A model generated the notes under the pieces. The model was not told the DNA's origin and searched no databases. It saw nothing but the letters and a program-made list of their open reading frames with translations. A stretch of DNA of 64,000 nucleotides from Rosellinia necatrix (lineage: Eukaryota > Ascomycota > Sordariomycetes > Xylariales > Xylariaceae), in contig JAGYVD010000004.1 of the NCBI GenBank assembly GCA_021209875.1, forward strand, positions 248,001 through 312,000, written 5' to 3'. The translations under genes were made by a program, and so were the position numbers. This document shows positions 1 to 10,839 of this stretch, one piece after another (the first letter of the stretch is position 1; every line of letters starts with the position of its first letter).

Positions 1-2143
1 AAGGTGTAACATCGGCGGGATTACACTGAATTAGAACGTAAGCAGGTAAGTAAGTAAGGGGGATAAAGTAAGTCAGGGAGTAAGTAGGTAGGTACTTGCC
101 AGGGGGTGCGCCTTCGCTCTTCGTTGCCTGCGCCATACAGACGTTGTCACCTTGGTCACGAGTTGTCGGCTGCGTATTAGTCCCATTCAACCTGCAGACA
201 CTGCCCGGAGCCATGGTAGTGGTAATCCGATAAAGGATGGATTTTTCCATTTTTGGATGAGGTTGGGTAGGATCCAGATCGCCAACCCGCATGCGGGTAG
301 TTTAGTGGCACGTCATGAACCCTGCCATGCCATGTAGCCAGGGATCGTCACGACACAAGGAAGCGCGTTTAGAATCACCCCCAACCCAAGCCTCTGCTTG
401 GCTGGTGTCCGAGTCCTTATGCGTCATGAAAGGATCCATCACCATGAGGTAGCTACCGTCGCCTTATTCGCTTTTCGTAAGAACACGTTACGTTACGAAG
501 TTTTTTTTTTACAGTTTTGCATGGTCTTAGTCTTGGTCTTGGTCTTGTTTTGTTTTGTTTGTAATCCGAGTCACCAATGTAACCCGATCCTGTCCTCTGG
601 TTGCATCGACGCTCAGCGAAGGACTCCATGTGATTACAGTTCTCCCTACAATTCATGAGCACCAAGCTTTCGTAGAGTAACGCCAGATGAGATGGAGGCC
701 CCAGCTCCCAGCAGAGCCGCGGCTAGCGTCAGTCAGTCCGTCTACGAAATTGTATTAACGTCGTTAACCGAGAAGTGCGATATTCAGCCCAGTGGATCCA
801 GCCAGAGGGCAGCCATTACCGTACCCATTTAGATCATCCAATCCCGAGCCGGAGACGGGCAGCTGTTGGGATCAAGGGGGGGGGGGGGGCAGGGGGGGTA
901 GCGGCTGATACACACACACTGCTGATAATAATAGGGTAAGCAAAAGTGAGCCACTCGCCATCTTGGGCAGTGCCTACACGACTAGCTCCCCCTTCCCCCC
1001 CCTCCCCTTCCCCGCGCGCGCTTCGCGACTATGGTGGGATGGCAATTGGTAACGAGCGCAACAATGGTTGCCCGACGGCCGAAACGCAACCCTGAGGCAA
1101 GGGCCTCGGAGCGTCCAATCGAATGGCCGCCGCGGTTATCGAGAAATCCCAGCTTGGGAGGGCCTGTGGAGGGTGCCGGCTCCCGTCATCCGTCATCCGT
1201 CATCCTATCCACGACACCGAGCAAGCATCCTGGGCCATCCTGTCAACCTCACCTTGGACTGATGTGCCGGCACTAAGGAGCCCGTTGTCTACGGCGCTGT
1301 AGAGCAAATGCTATGTGACCGTAAGGCCCAAACTAAGAGGAGGCGGCGTCTTATTGCGCCAGGGATCGAGACACATGGTTACACGCACTTGACGCCTTGG
1401 GGACGATGGCTCTCATCATGACCGAGTCATATGTTCGTTGGGCGACACGCATGCAAGGGCGTCATGCATCAGTGCTGAGGGGAGGACAGCCATGAAACAA
1501 GGTCCTATCCCCAAGTCATCCTTGTTACCCGAAACTATCGGAATGGCGCGAGTAGTGAGTTTCTCGCGATGAATACGGTAACGGCCGGTCCGCCATCACA
1601 GCCATCGAGGACTAAGTTGCGTTGTGACCCGGTCTGAACATGGGCACACCTGCCTAGGTCAGGCAGACATGCGGAGATTCCTATTAGCCAGCCTGCGAGT
1701 AATTCTACGCAGGCAGACGGCTCGTAGACAGCCATGGAGCTCCCTGCTGTGGGGGGCTTAGATCAACGAGGATTTTGGACTCTGCATGCTCGCCTCGTTG
1801 CGGGTGTATTCGGTCAGATTATGACACCAACTAATTTGTTTCCTCTCCGGCATATTTGGCTATAATTGGGTCCGCCACATGTCGAGCTCATCTATATAAG
1901 TATTAACGGCGGAGGGCATACCTCTGACTAACATGAGATCATGCTTGCATCCAGAGTTCTCACTCACATTGAGAATAGATACTCCCATCTGGTGTTGATA
2001 TCACATCTGGAGCCGACACTCCTATCCAGAGCACAACCCAGCACAGTAACACATATAACGTCGACATCACACCCCCAAGGGCATCATCATCCCCCTCCCA
2101 CATAAACAACCACGTATAAGTCACAACCGCCATCGCCGTGACC
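1..2143. other. Intergenic region, left edge
   Basis: I see no supported gene here. The short open frames lack recognisable motifs and several are antisense overlaps. The stretch holds GTAA/TAGG-type short repeats near 40-95, a long G tract near 877-890, a CA-rich patch near 910, and a TATA-like element near 1892 that probably belongs to the prenyltransferase downstream. Confidence 0.6.
1891..1901 (+). promoter_or_regulatory. TATA-like element upstream of the UbiA gene
   Basis: The sequence tctatataag lies about 250 bases before the ATG at 2144, in an AT-richer patch followed by a C/A-rich leader. Position and sequence fit a core promoter. No transcript data are available, so this is inference. 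Confidence 0.4.
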
Positions 2144-3271
2144 ATGGGAAGCAACAGCATCCCGACCTACAACAAGCCGCCCCTCGAGAAGCCCGCCGCC
2201 GGGCCCACGGCGTCGGCGCCCTCGTTCGAGGACCCGGGGCTCTCGAGGCAGTACGGCGGGAACCACGCGGGGGGCTGGGTAGGGCGGCTGCCGGCGTCGT
2301 GGGTGCCGTACATCCAGCTGGCGCGCCTGAGCCCGCCGGCGGCGCTCTTCCTGATCTACTTCCCGCACTTCTTCGGGATCGTCCTGGCGGCCCTGATCCG
2401 GCGCTCGCCGCCGTCCGAGGTCGCGCGCGCGGCGCTGGTCATGCTGGGCGGGAGCCTCTTCTTCTCGAACGCGGCGCACGGCTGGAACGACCTCGTGGAC
2501 GCGCCCATCGACCGGGCGGTGGCGCGGACGTCGCGGCGCCCCATCCCGCGCGGCGCCGTCACGCCGCGGGCCGCGCTCGTCTTCACGCTGAGCCAGGGCG
2601 CCGGCGCCGCGCTGTTCCTGCTGCTGCTGATGCCGTCCGGCAGCGCCGTCTACGCCGTCCCCAACATCGTCGGCACCGTGTACTACCCCTGGGCCAAGCG
2701 CCACACCAACTTCCCCCAGTTCGTCCTCGGCTGGTGCCTCGCCTGGGGCATCGTCATGGGGTCGTGCGCCATGGGCCTCAAGCCCTTCACCGGCGGCCCC
2801 TTCGGCGGCAGCGGCGGCAATGGCGGCGGCGTCGCCGGTCTGTTCTCGTCGTGGCAGGACGTCTGGGTGCAGCCGGCCATCGCCTGCGTCTTCTTCGCGA
2901 GCATCATGTGGACCGTCGTCTACGACACCATCTACGCCCACCAGGACCTCAAGGACGACCTCAAGGTCGGCGTCAAGAGCATCGCCGTCCTGTTCCGGGA
3001 CCAGACCAAGGTGCTCCTGTGGCTCGTCCTCGGGTGCATGATCGCCCTGCTCTCGCTCGCCGGCCTCCTCGAGCAGATGGGGTGGCAGTACTATATCATC
3101 GCGGCCGGCGGCTCGGCCGTCTCGCTGGGTGCCATGATTGCCAATGTCGAATTGAAAGATTCGGCAAGCTGCTGGTGGTGGTTCAGATATGGATTTTGGC
3201 TGGCCGGCAGCTCCATCGGCGGCGGCCTACTGTCCGAATACCTGCTCATGGGATCTCCAGCCTACGCCTAG
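2144..3271 (+). CDS. UbiA-family aromatic prenyltransferase
   Basis: Single-exon, 375-residue integral membrane protein. The open frame reaches a GTG at 2138, but the first ATG, in a good context (ACCATGG), is at 2144. It has several hydrophobic segments and both Mg-diphosphate motifs of the UbiA superfamily: NDLVDAPID (N115, D116, D119, D123) and YDTIYAHQD (D261, D268) followed by KDD. Members move a prenyl chain from a polyprenyl diphosphate onto an aromatic acceptor, as in Coq2 or fungal meroterpenoid pathways. An obvious mitochondrial presequence is missing: the first 50 residues are Pro/Gly-rich and not strongly basic. That favours a meroterpenoid-type enzyme over Coq2, but does not prove it. 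A Gly-rich insert sits around residues 217-230, just before the second motif. The neighbour is a convergent short-chain dehydrogenase; no polyketide or terpene synthase lies nearby. The family is firm, the substrate unknown. Confidence 0.88.
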   Translation: MGSNSIPTYNKPPLEKPAAGPTASAPSFEDPGLSRQYGGNHAGGWVGRLPASWVPYIQLARLSPPAALFLIYFPHFFGIVLAALIRRSPPSEVARAALVMLGGSLFFSNAAHGWNDLVDAPIDRAVARTSRRPIPRGAVTPRAALVFTLSQGAGAALFLLLLMPSGSAVYAVPNIVGTVYYPWAKRHTNFPQFVLGWCLAWGIVMGSCAMGLKPFTGGPFGGSGGNGGGVAGLFSSWQDVWVQPAIACVFFASIMWTVVYDTIYAHQDLKDDLKVGVKSIAVLFRDQTKVLLWLVLGCMIALLSLAGLLEQMGWQYYIIAAGGSAVSLGAMIANVELKDSASCWWWFRYGFWLAGSSIGGGLLSEYLLMGSPAYA

Positions 3272-3471
3272 CGAGCTTATATATAAGTGTGTATATCTCA
3301 TCATTTCGGAATGCAGGGTTTCATAGCGGGCGTTTTGGGAATTCCATAGCGACTCTATAGACAAATTGAATTAATCTTTTTCTATTTTGGAGTCTAGGGC
3401 TCACCAGCCATAGTTATATCATACTGTGTCTTCATCTATCCCTTCCTTGGTCCAGTAGCCGTCTATACAGA

Positions 3472-4266
3472 TCATACAGATGGCCAATTCTTGCTAATTG
3501 AGATGGTCGCCCCGTTGGACGATTCGGCAATGGCCGGGTCGGTATAGAAGAGGCAGTACTTGGCAACATCGGTGAGTTCGACGTGGGTCTTGCCGACAAC
3601 GAAGCCGGGGTTCGCGTTGTTCATGGCAGCCATGCCCTCCTCGTTGTAGCCGGTCGCAAATACATCGACAATATTGGTGTCCATGCCACCCATGAGGAAG
3701 GCGACGCTGTAGATGCCCTTGGGCCCGTAGAAGCTGGCGGTGTTCCGGACGAGACCCAACAGCCCGTGCTTGCTGGCGGTGTACGCGGCCCCGGCGTTGA
3801 GGCCACGGACGGATGCGACGGAGCAGATGCTGATGATGGTGCCGCCGGGCGGCGACTGGGTCTCGAAGGCGTTGACGGCGGCCTTGGTGCACAGGTAGGC
3901 TCCGGTCAGGTTGACGCCGATGACGCGGTTCCATATATCCATGGGCAGGCTGCCTGCAGGGTCGAACTTGTCCATGACGCCGGCGTTGTTGATCAGCATG
4001 TCGATGCGGCCGAACTTGGCCGAGACGCTGGCAAAGAAGGCGTTGACGGCCGTCTCGTCGGTGATGTCGGTCTTGGTGGCAATGAATTTGTCGCCATACT
4101 TCTCCCAGCCCGCTGCCGTCTCCTTCAAACGGTCATCGTTCACATCGAAAATGGCCACGTTGGCGCCAGCCTCCAAAAAAGTGGTGGCGACCACTTTGCC
4201 GAGACCTCCCGCCCCTCCCGTGATCACAATCGTCTTCCCCGCCGCTGTCGCCGTAAAGGAGGCCAT
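3472..4266 (-). CDS. Short-chain dehydrogenase/reductase
   Basis: Intronless, 264 residues, the usual length of a classical SDR. The Rossmann cofactor motif TGGAGGLG is at residues 16-23. An acidic residue after the second strand (IFDVN, D41) suggests NAD(H) rather than NADP(H). NNAG is at 93-96. The catalytic set is Ser149 with Tyr162 and Lys166 (YTASK), at the family's usual 13-residue Ser-Tyr spacing. There is no signal peptide or membrane segment, so it should be cytosolic. It converges on the UbiA gene, with about 200 bases between the stops. The pair could act on one metabolite, but convergent orientation gives only weak support. The substrate cannot be read from the sequence. Confidence 0.9.
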   Translation of the reverse strand: MASFTATAAGKTIVITGGAGGLGKVVATTFLEAGANVAIFDVNDDRLKETAAGWEKYGDKFIATKTDITDETAVNAFFASVSAKFGRIDMLINNAGVMDKFDPAGSLPMDIWNRVIGVNLTGAYLCTKAAVNAFETQSPPGGTIISICSVASVRGLNAGAAYTASKHGLLGLVRNTASFYGPKGIYSVAFLMGGMDTNIVDVFATGYNEEGMAAMNNANPGFVVGKTHVELTDVAKYCLFYTDPAIAESSNGATISISKNWPSV

Positions 4267-5818
4267 TTTGTAGGGTGTGTTCCGGGTAGGTGCCGATAAT
4301 TAATAATTATTGTGGTACAGAAGTTCCAGAGGGATGGTTGGCTACTTACTGACTAGGAAAGATAAGAGAGTATTTATGTAGTTATTTATGTTAACTATGT
4401 TATTTAGTTAACTAGTTATATATATGTCTAGTTCTATCGATACACGCGTATCCTCCACACACCCCTTTGCACAATGTAAAACCATGAAGCTGCCCGTGTC
4501 AGTGATGGTGCTATGTTGCGTACCAACGCGCGGTGCCTTGGTGAGGATGGCCAATCAGCGAGACACGAATACGAATGGGGGGGTCGTATTTGGTGCCGGA
4601 TGCACTCGGCAAAGCGTATCGCTTCATAATTTTCATTATTTTTTTAAGGCACTTATCTGAATGTCCCGGAAACGAAGGGTTCTTATTCGTATGGACTTAC
4701 AGGCACTTACACTAGTAGTGGATCGCTTGCGGCCGTTAGACTTAGACTTGGTTATCTTCCCCGCAATTTGGTTTCATCCCTTGCGGATGCCCTTCACTAA
4801 TATTAGCAGATTGGCACTGGGTAGGACTAACTGTAAACTACCTAGGTACTCCTAGCGGGCTTATACAGCATCTTAGGTGCAGGCTGCACGTTGCATGTTG
4901 AGGTTAACCTGCGCTGCGTTGGGAAGTGTTGTATTCAGGCATAGGTAATGCATAGTTACCTGAGGCAAAAGAAAAAAAAAAAACAGACAAAACCGTTATT
5001 TTTGCGAAGTGAGCCGAATGGTAAGCCACCAGCTGGAGTGCCACCACGGGGACATAGGTGCCACATAGGGCCAGAACCGCCAATAAGTAAGCTACATGGG
5101 ATGGGCATGCTTACATGCTTGAGGGGCACGAGCAATCACCCAAAGTTGTGGTAAGCTTTGCGGGGGAATGCATGTACATAGTGCACAGGCGGGGTGCGCG
5201 CCATTGACCGGGTGTTACTTGGGCATGCCGTGACACTTCATATGCAGTGCTCAAGGTATCATCACACTTGACACGTCCAACCGGGCCAATCTCACGACTT
5301 CCCTTACACCGAAACCATCTGCAGGTTCGAGCCAGCAGCATGTGTGCACAAGGGTTGGATTTAGGATCCGTCAGAAGGACGATGAGATGTGTAGGCGGCG
5401 TGTACAACGGCGTGTACATAGATGTCCCAACGGCCGTCATTCCTTTTTAGGGACTGGGCGCATGGCTCTCGAACTTGTCTTGCTCTCCTTCCTATGATAC
5501 GCCAGACTTACTTGGGTTTCACGTTTCACTAGTCAGCCCAGGACTGGAGGCTCAAAGCAACGCCAACGTCGCTTTTAACGACCGCACCTTCTTGGGGTAT
5601 ACAGCCTGGTAATCACTACATAGAGCCAGGGTGCAGTTACGATCATGGCAAGAGCCAATATCCAAGGCTTTAGCAAGATCGTCGTATGAAAGCATGTAAG
5701 AGGGACCCTCCTGGCCTGATAGTTTCAGGGGTGATACGGAAACTACCAAATAACCACGCCAGCATAACTCTTGGAAAGAATCACAGTGGCCTTTTGACCT
5801 CCGACGGGCCGACCCCAT
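4267..5818. other. Intergenic region between SDR and GH79 genes
   Basis: No gene is supported. It holds the SDR promoter (minus strand, just above 4266), AT-rich sequence with TTAACTA repeats around 4380-4430, an A tract near 4970-4982, and TACCTAGG-type short motifs near 4840. Open frames at 5111-5440 show no family signature. Confidence 0.5.
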
Positions 5819-6455
5819 TCACTGAAAGTAGACGACCCAGGCCTCGCTCGCGCTGATAGTGAACGTGGCCTTGCCCCCGCTGACGGCGACGGTCTCGAAC
5901 GAGCCAGTCCCGGAGACCGTACAGGCGCCGTTAGCGAACGTCTGGCCGCCGAAGGCGACGGTGCCGCCCTGGTCGACCCTCGCGACCGCGCTGTCGCCGA
6001 CGAGCTTCTTGACGCGGACCGAGGACCCCGTCAGGCCGGTCAGCTCGAAGGTCTGGGTGGACCGGGCGCCGGAGCCGGCGTAGTAGTCAGAGTTGTACAG
6101 CAGGGCGCGCAGCGGGGCGGCGGCCGCGGTGGCGTCGAAGGCGACGTAGGCGGCGTAGTTGGTCGTGCCGTCGTCGAGCGCCGTCAGCGACGCCGCGCCC
6201 GCCAGGAACGCCGTCGCCGCCGTCGCGCCGTAGTAGGGGGCCCCCATGCTGTACCGGCCCCAGAAGCAGTACTGGCAGTTCCCCACCGTCCCGTGGTGGA
6301 AGTACGTCCGCGAGATGTTGCTGTACGTCGCCCGCACCGCGTAGTCCATCGTCCACAGCGCCGCCCCGAACGTCGGCGACACGCCCGCCGCGCCGCCTCC
6401 GGAGACTTTTCCCCGCCACTTGCTGTCAGTCCTCGCCTCTAGGTATGTGTGTGTA

Positions 6456-6524
<69 letters not shown>

Positions 6525-7523
6525 ATGAGTGTATGAGTGTATGTATATGGACAAGTTAGACGGGGAGGCGGGAGTCTACGTACCAGAATTTGTCTCCCCG
6601 AAGACGTATTGCTTCCCCTCCTTCAGTGCGGAGGCGACGTCTGCATCGAACACGTGGAGGTTCTTTGAGATCCCGGAATGGCTCATCAGAGACGAGATCG
6701 ATCCGCCCGGGTAGTTGTGATGCGCGTAGTTGTGGACGTACTGTTTCACCGTCGCGTTCTGCGTCGCTATCAGCTCGGCCGCGCCCCATGTCGGGGGAGC
6801 GTCGTTCGAGTTGCCCGCCTGGATGATGTCCCGCCTGTTGAGAGCAGATCCCACTGAGATCGCCCAGTTATTCTGCGACGCTGCGTCTATGGCCGGGCTC
6901 CAAGAGCCGGCTGCAATGGGTTGGCCGTCTTTGGGGTAGTCTATTTCGCCCGTCAGCTCCGTTCTGAGCTATCGGTCATTTTGGGACGAGAAGAACAAAG
7001 TTCATCCCCTACATTCGGGCTCATTCCCCAACTCAATCGCCAACAAGTTACCCATCTCTCTCACAACGGCCTTGGCAGCATCGATCGTGTTTTGGAGGTT
7101 ATTCTTGCCCCTATTCAGGCCCACGACTACAGTACCGGCATATTTACTCGCCAATGTCATGAAGCTCGATCCAAAAGTCAGACTGGCGGGAGCGTCGGCG
7201 GGGCTTGCGACACTGTAGACTACGTAGGCCGAGGTTTGCGCATCAAACTGCGCGCGGTCCTGGGTAGTGCCACCAATCCGAATAGGGGGCCAAACTCCCG
7301 TCAGATCTCTCCAATTGGACAGGCATTGCGTCGTAGCGGTCACGTTGGTGAAGTATGACGGGAACGCGAAGAACTCGAATGAGATACCGACGGGAGCTGG
7401 ATCGACGGGCGCATATTTGTAAGTTCCCGTATGTGCTCGAGACGGGACGGTGAACGTCACGGCCGTGGCTGTAGAAGCCAGGCCGGCCAGCGCGGCTGTT
7501 GCGTATCCAAAAAGAGGCGCCAT
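5819..7523 (-). CDS. Secreted glycoside hydrolase family 79 (beta-glucuronidase type)
   Basis: Three exons by my reconstruction: 7523-7013, 6940-6584 and 6405-5819, giving 484 residues. The start at 7523 begins a signal peptide (MAPLFGYATAALAG, ending near STATA). Joining exons 1 and 2 yields NEPEYY, with the clan GH-A acid/base Glu about residue 168. Joining exons 2 and 3 yields GETNSVSGGG, with the nucleophile Glu about residue 286, followed by FGAALWTMDY. The C-terminal part is a beta-sandwich of the type fused to fungal GH79 enzymes. Such enzymes release glucuronic acid or its 4-O-methyl form from arabinogalactan-protein-like glycans outside the cell. Intron 2 (178 bases) is made largely of a GT/AC microsatellite. 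The acceptors were chosen because nearer AGs would give stops or lose conserved residues. The exact substrate is not deducible. Confidence 0.85.
6443..6545. repeat. GT-type microsatellite inside GH79 intron 2
   Basis: Imperfect (GT)n on the plus strand, broken by TA steps, making up most of the 178-base second intron of the minus-strand GH79 gene. On the coding strand it reads as an AC tract between donor and acceptor. Confidence 0.9.
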
Positions 7524-8872
7524 ATTGTATATGTAGATTCTCCATGCGGTGACCGGCCGTATATATAGTCGAAGGCACTTCCCCGGAATGTCCATCCTCC
7601 GCAACCTATAACAGTACCCCAAGAGCCATTTGGGGTTCGGGCAAATTCTCCCCGACCATGCAACGCTCACTCCAGCAATAGCCGCAGAGCAGAAAGCCAC
7701 TTGCTAATTTCGTAGCTAGCTCGCCGCGGGGTGGCTATATCGCCAAGCTGAAATATTTATATTTGGGACGATCCTTTTAGGCTGCTGAGTAGGTAATCGC
7801 GCCAATGGAACATTGTCATGTCTGTGTCTACTATATTTATTCATTGGAACCTCCATCGCCATTTTTGGGACAGTGATCCCTCGGCAATCTTGAAAAGTGG
7901 AAGTGATGTATATGGGCAAATAGGAGATGTAGTCAACTGAGCTTCAATATCTCAACCAAGGTCGCCACCCCCACCGAGGCGGCTCAAGAGGGTTGACTTG
8001 GTAAATATGGTTTGATGGATTGTAATTGGCCAATGAGGTATTAGATAGACCATCTCACCTAAGCTTGGCCACAGAGTTACATGCTCTACCTACAGTAACC
8101 ACATAGATAGATGGAGGATAATCTGCACTGTTTTAGTCCCGGCAGTCGGCACCTCATCCTGTGTCCAGACTGGCTATTCCCCATTGTGACAGGGCTGAAA
8201 CTATTGGCCAACACAAACAGAGCGTTTTGATAGGTCTTATCACGACAAGCCAAGCTCACCAAATCAGTATAAGGGCCGCTGATCATGGCAGTGGGAATAT
8301 AATGCGAGGCCCTTGCGAAACAAATTGCGTATTTCCAGGATTCATAGGACTATGTTATCGCGGATGGCGCTATCGGGCGCGCGATAAATCAATCGTAGAA
8401 AGGCCCCCTAGACCTACTCGAGGGAAATTAAATTCAAAATGCCTGATCGCGACGCGTTTCAACTGCCACAATTTGGCCCCCAAGTCGAGATCCGTATCCA
8501 TCATCTCCATCATCATCACCACCACTACCATTCATCATGGGATAACAAAAAGTGCGGCACGAAATCGGATGACGACGAATGGGGTGTTGGCATCCTTGGC
8601 AAATACACCTTGATTTCACTAGCACGTAGATAGACGCCTGCGTGCCGACTTAAGCGATGAGGGATGGATGGGTGCATTGAAAAAGCCTTGATATTACGAC
8701 TCGCATGGCTTGAGTCTCGCCCCCAATCCCTCACATCACATCCAGCTTACACGGGCCCGAATCACCACGGGGCAAACAACTTTAGCAAACAACCTGTCAC
8801 TAACCCAACGAATACCTGTCCTTCGACCCGACCGCCGAGGAATTCCAAGAGATCCGCATTTCTTACATTGAC
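7524..8872. other. Intergenic region, divergent promoters of GH79 and SGNH genes
   Basis: No gene is supported. A TATA-like stretch on the minus strand at about 7559-7570 lies roughly 40 bases above the GH79 start. CAT-trinucleotide repeats lie near 8500-8530. The open frames at 8161-8633 are low-complexity His/Thr translations of these repeats. Confidence 0.5.
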
Positions 8873-8929
8873 ATGAGCGTCAGAAAGGGCACATTCAAGA
8901 TCGAGAACTTGCATAACTGCACAAGCGCC

Positions 8930-10174
8930 ATGCACGGCCGCAAGAACACCGCATTTCTTGCGGTGTTACTAATAGCGGTTAGTCTGCTAAGTAAGTCGGG
9001 ATTCGACCCTCAGCCATGCAGATACCTAAAGGACAAAGACGCCCTTGGTCGTCCGAACGATTCAGACGAATAACACGACTATACTAAAAGGCACGGACGC
9101 TAACTAACTACCCACCCGACAGCGTATTCATTCCATCATTCGATGGAAGTTGAGACATTCCCACACCAGCACCAGCACCACAACCCGAAACACGCAACCG
9201 GATTCGTCCTATCACCGCCACCATCGCCACCGCCGCCACCGCCGCCGCCGCCACCCCTCGGCGGCGGCGTGCCGCTGCGCGTCATGTTCCTCGGGGCGTC
9301 GGTGACGCGGGGCGACGTGTCGATCGGCAACCTGGGGTTCCGGGCGCCGCTGCGCTCGCGGCTCGCGGGGCGGGGCAACGCGGTGAACTTCGTGGGGACG
9401 CAGCGGGTGGGCGCGTTCGCGGACAACGACGTGGAGGCGCGTCCTGGGCAGCGGATCGACCAGCTGCAAGCCGGCGCCGGCGCGGGGGCGGGGGCGGAGG
9501 CGGAGGCGGAGGCGGAGGCGGGAGCGCCGGCGCGGGTTTGGCGGCCTAACGTGTTCGTGGTGCACGCGGGGGCCAACGACTGCCTGCAGCGGCACGACCC
9601 GGCGGGGGCCGGGTCGCGGCTCCGCGGGCTCGTGATGTCGCTGCTGCGCGCGTCGCCGCGGGCGGTCGTGGTGCTGTCGACGCTGCTGACGAACACGGTC
9701 CCGGGCCGGGAGGCGTGCGTGGTGGACGTGAACGCGCAGGTGCGGCGGCTCGCGTCGGCGCTGCAGCGGGAGGGCCGCCCCGTCGTCCTCGCCGAGATGC
9801 ACTACGAGCAGGGCCTGCCGGACCGCCCCTCGCCGGCCGACATCTCCCCCGACGGCACCCACCCCTTCGACCGCGGCTACCGGCTCATGGCGGACGTCTT
9901 CTACGACGCCTTCCTCGAGGCCGACCGCCGCGGCCTCCTGAACGCGCCCGAGCCCGTCGACGGCGTCCCCGACGACGGCGAGCTGGAGCGCGCCGGCGAG
10001 CCGCTCGTGCTCGATTCAGACCCCCCCAAGAAGAAGAAGAAGAAGACGCGGCCGGCCCTCCCGGCTGGAAATGGTGGTGGTGGTGGTGGTGGTGCAGCGC
10101 CGCCCGAGAAGCAAACGGGGGATAAGGAGGTGCGCCCTAAGACAGCGCCCGAAATAATACCCAAAACCTCGTGA
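8930..10174 (+). CDS. Membrane-anchored SGNH (GDSL-like) hydrolase
   Basis: Two exons: 8930-8990, then 9123-10174 after a 132-base intron with a GTAAGT donor, giving 370 residues. An in-frame ATG at 8873 would add 19 residues. I prefer 8930 because it puts the hydrophobic segment AFLAVLLIAVSLL right after a short basic end, as in a signal anchor. The SGNH blocks are clear: block I GASVTRG (nucleophile Ser about 80), block III GANDC (Asn about 173), and block V DGTHP (Asp/His about 265/268). The family hydrolyses esters of lipids or carbohydrates; this subgroup resembles fungal secreted esterases. Odd features are a polyproline run before the domain, an (Ala-Glu/Gly)n stretch inserted in the domain near residues 138-156, and a Lys/Gly-rich tail after it. 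The codons are very GC-rich. The exon 1 assignment is inferred from splice phase, not from homology. Confidence 0.75.
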
Positions 10175-10839
10175 GCGAAATCGCGATGGGATAGAAAGGC
10201 ACAGATTCTGGTGACTAGGGTACACTAATGAAATAATACGTGGGTTATAGCGATCTTCTATAGGAGAGAGGTACAGCATAAAGAGATTTGTTTAGATAAG
10301 CAGTTGTTGTATAAATATAGAGCAAACACTCAAGTAGTTACTAGTGCATAGAGCGCAACTTGGCGGATGGTCGGTCAATCGATTGGTTTGAGTAGTTGTT
10401 GGGCTTCGAGGACAACCTATTACTAGATCCCTGATGAGTCGAAGAGGCAGAAAATATTGTCTGCACGCAGAGTCGAACCGCATATCTGATCACAGCATCG
10501 CAAGCGAAACGCTATGAGTTACACCTTAGGTCAGTGTAGGTGGGGAGTCGTTGGGACATGATGGGGGTTAAACGTACGCATTAGACATGCGCTGCATTGC
10601 ACAATAGATAGTTAACCGATAAAAAGGCAATAGTCATTTTTGGCTTCTGTTACGGACTTAACTATCTCATCTCTCATCATCTAATCAAGAAGTCATTTAA
10701 ATCAGCGTCATGTGTTATAATGGCGGGCTGGATTTGAATGTTCATCCACTTATTCGTACCAATCAGCCTTGAAGACATGATAGAACTCAAGCGCTGATGC
10801 AGTTGTTATGTCCAAAGTTATCCAATTCTGTTGTGTACC
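10175..10839. other. Convergent intergenic region with a tRNA-like relic
   Basis: 3' flanks of the SGNH hydrolase (plus) and the phosphoesterase (minus). On the minus strand around 10445-10540 there is a B-box-like ggttcgactct and a partial D-arm-like segment at roughly tRNA spacing, but the acceptor ends do not pair. The rest is AT-rich. Confidence 0.4.

Noticed and set aside
2087..2941. 284-codon minus-strand open frame over the prenyltransferase
   Set aside because: It is antisense to a strongly conserved UbiA gene; its Arg/Gly/Ala-rich sequence is the usual shadow of GC-rich codons.
10445..10540. Possible tRNA on the minus strand
   Set aside because: The TψC-like arm pairs, but no 5' acceptor strand complements the 3' end, and the anticodon loop has the wrong size. 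At best it is a relic.
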